This document shows positions 46,102 to 56,056 of a DNA stretch of 64,000 bases, piece by piece; the stretch's first letter is position 1; the number at the start of each line of letters is the position of its first letter. A program made the translations under genes and the position numbers. Source of the DNA: Owenweeksia sp963758205 (GTDB taxonomy: Bacteria; Bacteroidota; Bacteroidia; Flavobacteriales; Schleiferiaceae); contig CAVWUM010000002.1 in NCBI GenBank assembly GCA_963758205.1, forward strand, positions 434,001 through 498,000, read 5' to 3'. The notes beneath the pieces were generated by a model, which searched no databases, was not told the DNA's origin, and worked only from the letters and a program-made list of their open reading frames with translations.

Positions 46102-48411
46102 TTAACGTACCAGGCTAAGGTGCCCTTTGTAAACTTTATTATTTGTGAAAAGCAGATAGTAGTACACACTTTCCGTACACTGTTTTCCTTTAAAGGTTCC
46201 ATCCCAAAATTCATCATACGGATTTTCAGTTCTGTAGAGGCGGCTACCCCAGCGGTTATATATTTCCAGCACATCATCGTCACCACACTCGCTGCCTGAA
46301 ACTTCAAATAACTCATTTATACCATCTCCATTAGGAGTGAAACAGTTTGGTATAAACACCTCGCTTTGTAATTGCTTAAGATTAACAATAGCTGAATCGT
46401 TGTAAATCTTCCCACATAATGTATCCGCAACAGTCAGCTGTATTTCAAACCTACCTGTATCAGTAAAGGTTATGGTCGGATTGTCTTCATTACTCTTCTG
46501 TCCATTGCCAAAATCCCAGCTATATTGGTATCTCACTTCCTTATTGAGCGCATTAAAATGTATTGTACCGTTTTGACAACCCACATTATCAGGTATTTCA
46601 ATTTTTGGTGGAACTGCTGTATCCGGAACCGAAACAACTGTATTTATAGTACTGGTTTGATTGCATTTGCTATTAGTTACGGTAAGCGTAAACGGGTAAA
46701 TCCCGGAACTTGCATAGGTATGTGTAACTTTCCTACCCGTACCGGTATTACCATCCCCAAAATCCCAAACATAACTATCTGCTCCAAGGTTGGTACATTC
46801 AAAATCCATGATAAGCCCGCATGGTGAGGCTCTGCTAAAAAAGTTGGCCAGCAGGTTTGACGCTGCTAGTACAATTTCTACAGTGTCGCTGCCCGAGCAT
46901 CTGGAGCTACCACCCCCTGTTACATAATAAGAAGTTGTAGCAGAAGGAAATACTGTAACCTGAGTTTGGGTGGAATTAAGTCCACCTCCGCCCCACTGAA
47001 TGCCCCCTGAGGCACCCGTTACTGAAAGAACAACAGAGTCGCCAGGGCAGATAAGTGTATCAGATGCCGTGATTTTAGGGTTGGATAAGGAATCAACTCT
47101 CACCGTGATAGAGAGCGTATCACCACAATCAGCAATGGCTTTATAGGTAGTAGTGGAGGTAGGCTTTACAGAAATGGTATTTGTTGCTGCGCTAAAGCCT
47201 TGTATCCACTGTACGCTGCTTGAGCCTTGTATGGATAGTGTAGTTGAATCCCCAAAACAAATTATAGAATCTCCTGAGATTGTCGCTGTTCCGGTACCTG
47301 TCTTCAAATCAATAAAAGTATTCGGTAAACTCAATAATGATTTCCTCGACCCCAAACTAAAAGAGTTATCCATAAAATTACATGCTGTGCCAGAGAGGTT
47401 AGGCGAACCAATTGTGGCGAGATAAGATAATCCATTCGTTTGGCCAATGGCCCTGGTCACATAAATTCTACCGTCAGGTGCGGCTTTGATGGCTCCTATC
47501 AAACTGGATACATTACCAACTTTAACAGCCGCACCCATTATAGCAGAAGCATTACCCAACGTCAGGTCAAACTGCCATACCTCCCCCCAGCTGAGGCTAG
47601 CTCCATAAAGCTTGGTACCATCAGGAGAAAATTCAACACCGTATGACCTGTAATAATTACTACTATTAAGAGTGATGGGATTTGAGACAACTCCAGTTGA
47701 CTCATCAAAGTCAAAAACTTCAAAGATATTACCATCCCTCATTGCTATAGCCAGTCTGTCTCCTTGCTGGCTAATTGCCATATGCCCTACCGCGTTTACA
47801 ACACCCTGGGCACCACCAGAGTGTGTTGTACCCACCGAGCTTGTTACTGTAGGATTAAAACCTGAAGGAGTAAGCAGATCAGCATAAAAGTTTTTTGAGT
47901 TCCATTGGTGAGAGATAATCCACACATTCCCATTACATAATCTTAGACCTACCATTTTTTCAGTCATACTTGAATGGAAGGAAACATTCTTAGTACTAAC
48001 ATCACCAAGGCCACCATTAAGTGTCATGTCAACTATGGAATACCTCATACCGGCACTACCCACCAGTTCATCTAAAGTGAAAACATAATATTGAGTTGTA
48101 TCACCAGGCTTTGGCACAATTAAACAACTCATGGTTGTTGATAGATTTCCCATTAAACCATTTCCATTGGGCATGATTGTATGGTTACGGTTCCAAACCC
48201 TTACTCCATCTGAATAAAACAACAAATTGCCCCGGTTATCAGAAATGGAACTACACCCCTCCTGGGCTATCATTTGGCCAGTTGTAATGTTGGTAGGAGG
48301 TGATGTATTGAAATCTATACCTGCCTGCTCCCCAAAATGCCATACCTGGTTTTGGGCTGACAAAGAAAAACTAATTAAAAAAAAAGTTAATTTTATAGTG
48401 TATTCAAGCAT
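46102..48411 (-). CDS. PKD-domain secreted protein with T9SS type-B sorting domain
   Basis: 769 residues: signal peptide (ends ISFSLSA-Q), a propeller-like region beginning NQVWHFGEQAGIDF and containing SYGVEFSPDGTKLYGASLSW, Ig-like repeats, two PKD domains (DSYVWDFGDGNTGTGRKVTHTY and YQYSWDFGNGQKSNEDN), and a type-B sorting domain (IPNCFTPNGDGINELFEV, YNRWGSRLYRT, final YKGHLSLVR). Same architecture as the gene at 44073. The three genes are tandem, on one strand and closely spaced. Confidence 0.92.
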   Translation of the reverse strand: MLEYTIKLTFFLISFSLSAQNQVWHFGEQAGIDFNTSPPTNITTGQMIAQEGCSSISDNRGNLLFYSDGVRVWNRNHTIMPNGNGLMGNLSTTMSCLIVPKPGDTTQYYVFTLDELVGSAGMRYSIVDMTLNGGLGDVSTKNVSFHSSMTEKMVGLRLCNGNVWIISHQWNSKNFYADLLTPSGFNPTVTSSVGTTHSGGAQGVVNAVGHMAISQQGDRLAIAMRDGNIFEVFDFDESTGVVSNPITLNSSNYYRSYGVEFSPDGTKLYGASLSWGEVWQFDLTLGNASAIMGAAVKVGNVSSLIGAIKAAPDGRIYVTRAIGQTNGLSYLATIGSPNLSGTACNFMDNSFSLGSRKSLLSLPNTFIDLKTGTGTATISGDSIICFGDSTTLSIQGSSSVQWIQGFSAATNTISVKPTSTTTYKAIADCGDTLSITVRVDSLSNPKITASDTLICPGDSVVLSVTGASGGIQWGGGGLNSTQTQVTVFPSATTSYYVTGGGSSRCSGSDTVEIVLAASNLLANFFSRASPCGLIMDFECTNLGADSYVWDFGDGNTGTGRKVTHTYASSGIYPFTLTVTNSKCNQTSTINTVVSVPDTAVPPKIEIPDNVGCQNGTIHFNALNKEVRYQYSWDFGNGQKSNEDNPTITFTDTGRFEIQLTVADTLCGKIYNDSAIVNLKQLQSEVFIPNCFTPNGDGINELFEVSGSECGDDDVLEIYNRWGSRLYRTENPYDEFWDGTFKGKQCTESVYYYLLFTNNKVYKGHLSLVR

Positions 48412-48614
48412 TCTCTATGAATAATCTTCTACTAAGATACCCCGTAGTGATATAATTATTAAACAAGGATAAGAAAAATCATCTTGAACAGGAGGTACTA
48501 ATTTCCTGGCCGGTTGAAGTAATATTATCCATAAGGACTACTTAAAAAAAGATGCGAGGTCGGTCAAGCTATATAAAAAGTTGAAATGCTTTCAGAGGAT
48601 TAGTATATCGTAAA

Positions 48615-49691
48615 TTAAGCATACAGTTCACCAAATCGTCCAGTAACTTCTAAATTACCTCGAAGATCTCTATATGACACAAGAGCTCCATTTCTTAACC
48701 CAGACTCAACTATGCCAAATAATATTTCTGTTCCTCCTAATATTTCACTACTGTTAACTAGATTGGGATTATCGGAATTTAGTACTGAGCTTGCCAAGCC
48801 AGAAAATAATTCTTGAGTACCGCTGTTAGATGGTGGAGTTAAATCTCTATTCAATTCATTAAATTTTCCAACAAATTCATTTTCGCAGAAGGTATCAATG
48901 CTATATCCATCACTATTTATCGAGATAATTCCATTCTCAAGGTGTATGCGCGTATTAGCTCCAGTGCCTGGCGTAAGACTTACTTTCACGCCACTATTCA
49001 TTTCAATTATTGCTGTATGAACCAAAGGGTCTGAATCAATAAAATCACTATCACTAGTGTATTTCTTGTCAAACTCACATATAGCTGAAATGTTTGCAAA
49101 CCTGTAACACTCAGTTAAAAAAGTAATTAAGTCAGTGATGTGAGGCAGTGTCCATAAAAGTAGGCCCGGGCCATACTCGAAATTTATACATTTAACCCTA
49201 CCTAGTTTTCCTGAATAGGCCATTTCTTTGGCTCTTCGAAAAACATGCATACCTCTTCTTTGAGTGCCATAAATCAGACTTACATCGAATTTGGCTACAA
49301 GGTCCAATACCCTTTTGCATTGATTAATACTGGTAGCCAGTGGTTTTTCCACATAAATTCCTTTTACTCCATAATCAATAGCATATCTAATGATTTCTTC
49401 TTTTAAATTAGTTCTAGTTGCAATTGAAATGACTTGAGGTCTTACCGTTTTAATCAGATCTTTATAATCATAAAATCCATGAGGTACATCATAAAGTTTT
49501 GAATACTTAGCCACCTTATTCTGATCAATATCGCAAATGGCCGATAAATAATATTGCTCAATCGATTTAATTGATTCAGCATGTGATAAAGGTTTCCAGC
49601 CATTGGAAAGATTGCCGAGTCTATCCGAGGATTCAGCACCCATTCTACCCAATCCAATTATTGCAGTCGTCAACTTTTCCATTTCTACCAT
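48615..49691 (-). CDS. Gfo/Idh/MocA family oxidoreductase
   Basis: 358 residues with the NAD-binding GLGRMGAESS near 13-22, IATRTNLKEEI and the catalytic EKPLATS near 135. These enzymes oxidise or reduce sugars and related alcohols. It overlaps the MDR gene by seven bases and is the last gene of the sugar operon. Its composition is visibly A+T-rich compared with genes before 48 kb. Confidence 0.88.
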   Translation of the reverse strand: MVEMEKLTTAIIGLGRMGAESSDRLGNLSNGWKPLSHAESIKSIEQYYLSAICDIDQNKVAKYSKLYDVPHGFYDYKDLIKTVRPQVISIATRTNLKEEIIRYAIDYGVKGIYVEKPLATSINQCKRVLDLVAKFDVSLIYGTQRRGMHVFRRAKEMAYSGKLGRVKCINFEYGPGLLLWTLPHITDLITFLTECYRFANISAICEFDKKYTSDSDFIDSDPLVHTAIIEMNSGVKVSLTPGTGANTRIHLENGIISINSDGYSIDTFCENEFVGKFNELNRDLTPPSNSGTQELFSGLASSVLNSDNPNLVNSSEILGGTEILFGIVESGLRNGALVSYRDLRGNLEVTGRFGELYA

Positions 49692-50698
49692 TTTAGTACC
49701 GTAGAGAACAGACTTTTTTCCCGTAAATGATAAATTTCATATTGATGTTGTAGATCTGTATACTCTATTTCTTCACTTATTACCTCTTTGGTATTGATAG
49801 CCGAACTTTCAATTAATTCAAGTATATATTTTAAGTTTCGCTCTCTATTAAATCGTTGAACACTTTGCTCAACCCCACTAATATTCATGGCACTGAGATA
49901 CTTAACAGTTACATTCTTCATATATAAAAATTTCGGATCAAGAGGATTGAAATCAGGATTTTTTTCTCCTCTACCTGGAAACCCTAAGTTGACTATAGTA
50001 CCTCCCTTATTTATACAGTCCATGGCCAACTTCCAATCTTTCCAGCTATTTGAAGTATTTATGACTATGTCGCTTCCTATCCCCTTTGTTTCTTCTATGA
50101 TATGTTTTAGCGATTCGATTTTTTTTGGTAAGAGTTTAATCCTATGCAATCGTAAAATATCATTAAGATTAGTTTGATTTGAAAGTGCAAATACATTGGC
50201 ACCACCCAATCTACTAAGCACGGCTGTGGTGTAGCCCAAAGTGCCGAGGCCTATCACGGATACATTATGTCCAAGCTTAAAATCAGCCGTATGAAGACTG
50301 TGGAAGCCAAGGTGATATAAGTAGGATACTACCGATTCCCTTAAGTAATCAGGGTGAACCTTTATCAAAAAATCAGAGGAATGGCATTTGAAGTGACTTC
50401 TATGTGATTGAAATGAGAGAATGTAATCTCCTACCTTCAAACTTTTAACCGAGATACCTATGTAAATAACCTTGGCAATATTACAGTACCCAACTAACCT
50501 TGGATAATTGACAACATCACTTCTCAGAGGTTCTTTGCCAACATATGCAGCCACCTCAGTTCCAGGTGATATGGCCGTATAAACTGTTTGGGCAATTAAT
50601 TCCTCATCACCCAAAGATGCTGGGTCAATTAACTCCGTCCTCAAATAGAGCTCCTTCGGATTCGATAGGATATAGGTCTTTGATTTTATGATGTTCAT
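49685..50698 (-). CDS. Zinc-type/MDR alcohol dehydrogenase-like protein
   Basis: 337 residues of the medium-chain dehydrogenase family with VYTAISPGTEVAAYVG at the N-terminus and a Rossmann domain with SVIGLGTLGYTTAVLSRLGG near 160-175. The usual zinc-ligand pattern GHE is not seen, so it may be zinc-independent, like some sugar-modifying members. It is separated by 263 bases from pseI upstream, and may have its own promoter. Confidence 0.85.
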   Translation of the reverse strand: MNIIKSKTYILSNPKELYLRTELIDPASLGDEELIAQTVYTAISPGTEVAAYVGKEPLRSDVVNYPRLVGYCNIAKVIYIGISVKSLKVGDYILSFQSHRSHFKCHSSDFLIKVHPDYLRESVVSYLYHLGFHSLHTADFKLGHNVSVIGLGTLGYTTAVLSRLGGANVFALSNQTNLNDILRLHRIKLLPKKIESLKHIIEETKGIGSDIVINTSNSWKDWKLAMDCINKGGTIVNLGFPGRGEKNPDFNPLDPKFLYMKNVTVKYLSAMNISGVEQSVQRFNRERNLKYILELIESSAINTKEVISEEIEYTDLQHQYEIYHLREKSLFSTVLKW

Positions 50699-50961
50699 TT
50701 TTTTATTTCAATATTTATACGCACGTAATGCCTTCATCCTTCAAATTGCAGTATTTCATTGCTTAGAAGTAAATTAGAACCACTTACCCCACGAAATTTC
50801 AAGTCTTTTAATCTTAAAGAATAAATTGAGCGTAACAACCGATTTTTGACCTTCGAAAGGGCACATCGGTAAATACAAACTAAAAAAAATCTTTAATGAT
50901 AGAGAGATTTAAGAGATAAACTATACGAGCCTTAAGAAAAAACTGTGTGATTAGCTTACCT
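50699..50961. other. A+T-rich gap within the sugar locus
   Basis: 263 bases between pseI and the MDR gene, the only long gap in the minus-strand sugar operon. I see no RNA gene or clear terminator; it could hold a promoter for the last two genes. Confidence 0.4.
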
Positions 50962-52011
50962 CTACAATTTATAAATAATCATCTCTTGATCAAGAGGGGT
51001 GCCAGCACTCAAGTCTTCCGCAGCTCTTCCATCTGCAAGAAGCCTTTCATAATATTTAGGATGCATCCCATTTCCAGGTCTTACCGAGCGTATGTTATCA
51101 GAAGTAAATGGCTCTCCCTTTTTTATATCTGCAGTTATATAAAGAGAGCGCGCATGCTCGCGGTTCTTCCTCTTTTTATTATTCATTGAAAAGTCAATAT
51201 GACCTAGCAGTTTTTCTGTAGTCCTTACAGCATCAACCATTTCTTTAAACTCAGTTTCGTCTAAAGAGAAATGGGAATCAACACCACCCATGCTCCGATC
51301 AATAATAAAATGCTTTTCAATAATTTTTGCACCGAGTGAAACAGCAACAATAGGGGCTTCAATACCCATTGTGTGATCTGAAAAACCAGGGATTACATCA
51401 AATCTTTCCTTTAAAGCAGGTATAGTAATAAGGTTAGCTTCCTCTGGAGGTGTAGGATAGGCTGATGTGCACTTAAGGATAGAAATATTATTGTTCCCAA
51501 CACTCTTACATGCTTCAATAGCCAACTCAATATCCTTATCGTCTGCTATTCCGGTAGATATAATTATAGGCTTACCTTTTGAAGCCGCATACTTTATTAG
51601 TGGAATATCTGTAATCTCGTAAGAAGCAATTTTATAGGCCGAGGCATTTAATGACTCTAACAAATCCACTGCAGTTGGGTCAAATGGAGAGGAGAAGCAG
51701 ATAATTCCCTCTTCTTTTGCCAAATCAAAAAGCTCCTGATGCCATTCCCAAGGGGTATGTGCTTCCTGATACAAATCGTATAGATAGCGTCCATCCCATA
51801 CCGTTCCATGATTTACCTGAAAATGTTCATTCTTAACATTCAAGGTTATAGTGTCAGCTGTGTAGGTTTGGAGTTTAATGCAATCTGCTCCGGCACGTTT
51901 TGCTGCCCTGATGGTTTCTTTAGCGATATTTATATCACCATTGTGGTTGCCAGACATCTCTGCGATAATGAACGTCTTACCTTGGCCAATCTCAAAATCT
52001 CCTATCTTCAT
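50962..52011 (-). CDS. pseI: Pseudaminic acid synthase-like enzyme (NeuB family)
   Basis: 349 residues of a NeuB-type sialic-acid-like synthase, which condenses a hexose derivative with phosphoenolpyruvate. Motifs: EMSGNHNGDINIA, CIKLQTYTADTIT, SAYKIASYEITDIPLI, LKCTSAYPTPPEE, PGFSDHTMGIEAP and KIIEKHFIIDRSMGGVDSHFSL; a C-terminal SAF domain ends in GTPLDQEMIIYKL. The GNHNGD and TYTADT words are typical of PseI. Stop-start distance to the HAD gene is seven bases. Confidence 0.92.
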   Translation of the reverse strand: MKIGDFEIGQGKTFIIAEMSGNHNGDINIAKETIRAAKRAGADCIKLQTYTADTITLNVKNEHFQVNHGTVWDGRYLYDLYQEAHTPWEWHQELFDLAKEEGIICFSSPFDPTAVDLLESLNASAYKIASYEITDIPLIKYAASKGKPIIISTGIADDKDIELAIEACKSVGNNNISILKCTSAYPTPPEEANLITIPALKERFDVIPGFSDHTMGIEAPIVAVSLGAKIIEKHFIIDRSMGGVDSHFSLDETEFKEMVDAVRTTEKLLGHIDFSMNNKKRKNREHARSLYITADIKKGEPFTSDNIRSVRPGNGMHPKYYERLLADGRAAEDLSAGTPLDQEMIIYKL

Positions 52012-52018
52012 TTTTACT

Positions 52019-52690
52019 CTACTTGAACATTTTTTCTACTAACTGATGATCCAACTCATCAAGTGAATTGATTTCATAATGAGCCTCGTGCAACATATCT
52101 AATCTAAGGTCTTTAAACATACCCGTTAAGACCCTGACAGTATTAAAACCTTCTTTCTTTAGATTCACAAAATCCTTATTGGGATTGTCCCCAATGTAAA
52201 CCAAGTCTTTAGGTTTGGCCTGTTCCCACTTTAATATTTTATGAAAAATATAAGTGGATGGTTTGGAGTGCCTCCTACCATAATTATGGGATGGAATTGC
52301 TTTTCTGAAATACCTTTCTAATCCCAGGGCCTTAATTTTTGTTGACTGAACCATTTTATTCCCATCAGTAACCAGGTATTTGGGTAGATCTTCAAAACGC
52401 TTCAGACACCTGACGGCATCTCGGTTCAATTCGATTTTAGGTTTTGACCTTCTATAAACACCCAAACACTTCTTTACCTCGGCTTTGGAGTAAATTCCAT
52501 ACTTATTCAGTACTTCATCAAAAACACTTCCTCTTCCCTTCTCTTCCAACACTCCAAGCAAGTCGTTTTCAACTTCAGAAGTGGCGATTTGATACTTTGC
52601 CCCAAGATAACTAGCCACAGCTTTAAAGGCACTCTTAACATAAGTTATCTCCTGATAAAGTGTATCATCTAAGTCAAATACTAAGATCAT
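52019..52690 (-). CDS. HAD family hydrolase
   Basis: 223 residues with the HAD nucleophile motif FDLDDTLYQE at the N-terminus, the motif II Thr in YLVTDGNK near 110, and motif IV VYIGDNPNKDF near 170. It probably removes phosphate from a sugar intermediate. It overlaps the epimerase/ATP-grasp gene by four bases, and so belongs to the same operon. Confidence 0.9.
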   Translation of the reverse strand: MILVFDLDDTLYQEITYVKSAFKAVASYLGAKYQIATSEVENDLLGVLEEKGRGSVFDEVLNKYGIYSKAEVKKCLGVYRRSKPKIELNRDAVRCLKRFEDLPKYLVTDGNKMVQSTKIKALGLERYFRKAIPSHNYGRRHSKPSTYIFHKILKWEQAKPKDLVYIGDNPNKDFVNLKKEGFNTVRVLTGMFKDLRLDMLHEAHYEINSLDELDHQLVEKMFK

Positions 52691-54567
52691 ATGTAGAAGT
52701 CCTGAGGATGCCTAACTTGTGTTATTTCTTTGGTACTTCTAAAGAACGGATAATCGTCAAGTGATACACCCTGCGCTTCAAGATAAGCCCAGTAGAAAGA
52801 ATCTAAACCAGCCTGTAAAGACAGGGTTGAAGCTCCACCAAATCTTGGATTGCACTCAATCACATGTACATCCTCGTTTTCATCAACAAAGGCTTGTAAG
52901 ATTATATGACCCGTCAACTTCAAAGTGTCAACTATATCCTTGAAAATACGCTCCAGTTTGTCGTCACTAAATGTTGATGTAACCTGAGATTCGCCACTCA
53001 CCACCAAGTCCCTTCTTCTCATAACTAATCCCTTCACCTCACCTCTTGAAGTTATATAAGCGTCCACACTTACCTCATTGCCCCCTACAAACGGTTGAAA
53101 AATCGGATTTTCTAAACTCAAAGAATGTTCTATTGCCGCTTCTTTACCGAGATTAACGCCAATTGACAATGCTCCAGCACCATATCTCTCTTTTACAACA
53201 TAGGCATCGGCATCAAGAGCATTTATATCCGTTGCAGTTGCAATTGATTTAATATCCTCAATGGTCGAAAAAGCTAACTTATCCAAGCAATTGGTAACAC
53301 TTTCTTTGCTCGAAATCATCACTTCCACTCCTGCTTTTCTCAGCCTCTCCTTCAACTCTGCAAAATACTCTAACTCACCATCTCTTGTGGGAATAATCAA
53401 ACCAATATTGTTGGTTTTACAATACTCAATTAAAGCATGAGGAGTTAATGCATATATCTTAGGCATCTTCCAAAAAGTATCAACAAAATGCCTTCCGAGG
53501 CAATCCTCTGAAAAATCACCACCATGTATTTTTATATCAGGACTGACCTTAGAAACACCTTTCCTTACCGCATTTATTAAGGGAATCTTTTTTGAAATGC
53601 TTGTTATCAGAACATTTGTAAAATGACTAACCCTTACACCCCTGCTAGCTTCATATTCTATAATTTCTGGTATTGTGTTTTCCAAATCCCGCTCAGGAGT
53701 CCAGTTTATGAGCTCCTTTAACTTTGTTGTATCAGCTTCTGAGGCCTCATACTTTGGTTCAGGATCACCGTACTCCGTGGCCATTTTTGGAAAGTGAATC
53801 TTTAAAGTATCAATAACATCCGCCACTCTTCTTGACCTCCCTGTACCAAGATTGACAATTCCAGTTGCTTGTATTTGTGCGAGGCGAATTAGGCCTTCGG
53901 CAGTATCACCGGCATACATATAATCAAACCACCCTTCAGGATTATAAACCATTATTTTTTCCTTTGATTGGAGGGCTCTGATCCAACGGGAGATTACATC
54001 TCTTGAATTCTTACCATACCCTCTGTAAATCCGTGCACAAATAGAAGTGAACTTATCTGATTTAAAATGTGAAAGAAACTCCAACTCCATTTCGTGAGCC
54101 AGCTTTGCAAGTCCTGTTAGATTTCTAGGGTCAATAGGATCACTTTCTTTAAGTTTTACAGGTTTATCGCGGGGGCTATCAAAATTGTAAAGCTCTTTTT
54201 TATAAATGAGATAACTCGAAGCATAAACTACACGTTGAAGTGCCGGCACATTGCGCATCAATGTCATTAAGTAATTACTGAGCCTTATGTTATGCCAGAA
54301 ATTCTCCTCCCAATGTTCATAGGTCTCTGCTGATCGTTCGAAAGTAGCTGCAAGATGAAAAAAGATTTCAGGGTTGAAACTATCCAGCTCTTGCTGGCTG
54401 ATGTAGTTTAAATCACCCTGCCTATAAATTATCTGTTTGGGAAAGTCTGAAGGTATTGGTTCTAAATCGCCAACCATAACAACAGCCCCGTTGGCCACCA
54501 ACTTTCTCACCATTTCTCGGCCAATGACACCCGCACCGCCACTAACAAAAACTCTTTTATTCTTCAA
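52687..54567 (-). CDS. NAD-dependent epimerase fused to an ATP-grasp domain
   Basis: 626 residues. Residues 1-310 are an extended SDR: VFVSGGAGVIGREM with the NAD-binding glycines, VVYASSYLIYKKE, and YMYAGDTAEGLIRL. The usual YxxxK is T151-G-L-A-K155, so the catalytic Tyr appears replaced by Thr. From about 315 a CPS-like ATP-grasp domain follows, with YVVKERYGAGALSIG, PFVGGNEVSVDAY and VHVIECNPRFGG (metal-binding Glu and Asn). A fused epimerase/ligase is unusual. It may attach an amino or carboxylic acid group to a sugar; this is inference. Confidence 0.85.
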   Translation of the reverse strand: MKNKRVFVSGGAGVIGREMVRKLVANGAVVMVGDLEPIPSDFPKQIIYRQGDLNYISQQELDSFNPEIFFHLAATFERSAETYEHWEENFWHNIRLSNYLMTLMRNVPALQRVVYASSYLIYKKELYNFDSPRDKPVKLKESDPIDPRNLTGLAKLAHEMELEFLSHFKSDKFTSICARIYRGYGKNSRDVISRWIRALQSKEKIMVYNPEGWFDYMYAGDTAEGLIRLAQIQATGIVNLGTGRSRRVADVIDTLKIHFPKMATEYGDPEPKYEASEADTTKLKELINWTPERDLENTIPEIIEYEASRGVRVSHFTNVLITSISKKIPLINAVRKGVSKVSPDIKIHGGDFSEDCLGRHFVDTFWKMPKIYALTPHALIEYCKTNNIGLIIPTRDGELEYFAELKERLRKAGVEVMISSKESVTNCLDKLAFSTIEDIKSIATATDINALDADAYVVKERYGAGALSIGVNLGKEAAIEHSLSLENPIFQPFVGGNEVSVDAYITSRGEVKGLVMRRRDLVVSGESQVTSTFSDDKLERIFKDIVDTLKLTGHIILQAFVDENEDVHVIECNPRFGGASTLSLQAGLDSFYWAYLEAQGVSLDDYPFFRSTKEITQVRHPQDFYI

Positions 54568-55129
54568 AATATTCTTTCTTTAAGATTGAGTGTAAAATTG
54601 AATCGTGAAAGCTTCCATTCTCAAAAATATGCTGTCTCATTCGTCCTTCCTCTTTCAACCCAGCCTTTTCAATAATTGAGATATGGAATGTGCGAAAGTC
54701 ATATGTCTCAGTGAAAAGTCGGTTAAACTTCATTTCGGAAAAGCAAAGTTCTTTCATTATCTGTATAAAGTTGTACCAATCTTCTCCATAGGTATCTTGA
54801 TCAGAATACCTTTCAGGCTTGACAAGAAAAGACATTTCAGCTCTCTTATCTATCCACGATAGATGAACCAACCCACCGTAACCAATCAACTCAGAATTTT
54901 TTAAAAAGCTAAAAAGCAACTGTTCAGGCTTGTCCCGATCAAATAACGGCAAAACCACATTTTTAAAATACTTCTGCTGATCCTCTGAGGATAACTCTTT
55001 TTTTTGTCTTAAAACATCCATCTGTGCATTTCGCCACACTCGGATGTCCTCCATATCAGTCATACGGATTGGCTGTATTTGGTAATCACCTCTATTGATA
55101 ATATTTACAGCTAAAGGCTTATAATTCAT
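54557..55129 (-). CDS. GNAT family N-acetyltransferase, candidate PseH-like
   Basis: 190 residues with a GNAT core: IRMTDMEDIRVWRNAQMD, IGYGGLVHLSWIDKRAEMSFLV and ISIIEKAGLKEEGRMRQHIF. In pseudaminic acid synthesis PseH acetylates the 4-amino group of a UDP-sugar; the position of this gene among pse-like genes makes such a role plausible, though the sequence alone does not prove it. It overlaps the fused epimerase by 11 bases and the methyltransferase by four. Confidence 0.82.
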   Translation of the reverse strand: MNYKPLAVNIINRGDYQIQPIRMTDMEDIRVWRNAQMDVLRQKKELSSEDQQKYFKNVVLPLFDRDKPEQLLFSFLKNSELIGYGGLVHLSWIDKRAEMSFLVKPERYSDQDTYGEDWYNFIQIMKELCFSEMKFNRLFTETYDFRTFHISIIEKAGLKEEGRMRQHIFENGSFHDSILHSILKKEYFEE

Positions 55130-56014
55130 GTTTTAGTAAAAAAACCTATTAGTTGACGTCCTTGACCAATTTTAGCCAGTGATTCATAGAAGTTGATTAA
55201 GTCAGTGAGGTTGTTAATCTGATCTTCATGCATAAAATTTTCGATAAATACACGACTAACATGAGCGGCCTTTCCTACGCTACTATTATCAACATAGTTG
55301 GAGTTTGAGTTTGGTAAATACCATTCAATAGGAAAATCAGAAGATAATTTTTTGAGTCGCAAAACCATTACCTTCCAAAAGATTTTTTAAACTCTGAAAT
55401 GAAAAATAATTAAGATGATCCGGATAAGCTTCCCAGTATTTTTTACTTACTGAACCTTTCCTAATTAAAGCGTCCTGAAACCTCGAGTAATCATTAGGAA
55501 CCTCAATTACAAGCACCCCCCCATCATCCATCAATTGCCTGCATTGTGTAAGAAGAGTTAAAGGTTCCAATACGTGCTCCAGAACATTATCCAGCCACAC
55601 CAAATTATATTTTTCATTTTGACCGACAAGGTTTTCTACTTCTCCAAAAATATTTCCTTGCTTTAGCTTTCCTTTAAGGTGGGGATGGTTTTCTTTTAAT
55701 CCAAATTCACTAAAATCTAAACCTGTAACCTCCCAACCTAAATTGTGATAGTAGTCCATAGTAAATCCTTCACCACAGCCAATATCTAATAAATTGCCTT
55801 TTGATATTCGGGGACCAATACTTTCAACAACAGCAGCTTTTTGAGTAATCTTGTTTTTAAAATATTGTAATTCATCAGTGCTGTACTGCTTTGAATAAGC
55901 CGCATGTTCATTCTGATAATACTTCTCCTCATAATAATTCTCAAGTTCCTCCTCTGAGGGCTTTCGGGAAGCCTCATAGTAGCCATACCTATCGTTTATA
56001 ATAAACTTGTCCAA
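55126..56014 (-). pseudogene. SAM-dependent methyltransferase, frameshifted in a poly-A run
   Basis: A class I methyltransferase (Methyltransf_23 type) with LLDIGCGEGFTMDYYHNLGW near 73-92 and LVWLDNVLEHVLEP. The first frame runs to 55337 and ends TQKIIF; the second (to 55126) continues with LSSDFPIEWYLPNSN, and GKAAHVSRVFIENF and IGQGRQLIGFF match the usual C-terminus. The 889 bases are one too many, and removing one A of the six at 55348-55353 (T on the plus strand) joins them to 295 residues. It may be a sequence error or phase-variable site. Confidence 0.85.
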
Positions 56015-56056
56015 TCTTAATTACGTTAAATTATTTATCCATCATTGAAAAACCCA

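Noticed and set aside
46068..46316. Minus-strand frame at the 3' end of the PKD-domain gene
   Set aside because: Overlaps the type-B sorting domain in another frame.
48412..48614. Prophage or transposase at the boundary of the sugar locus
   Set aside because: No transposase, integrase or attachment-like direct repeat is seen in this gap or near it.
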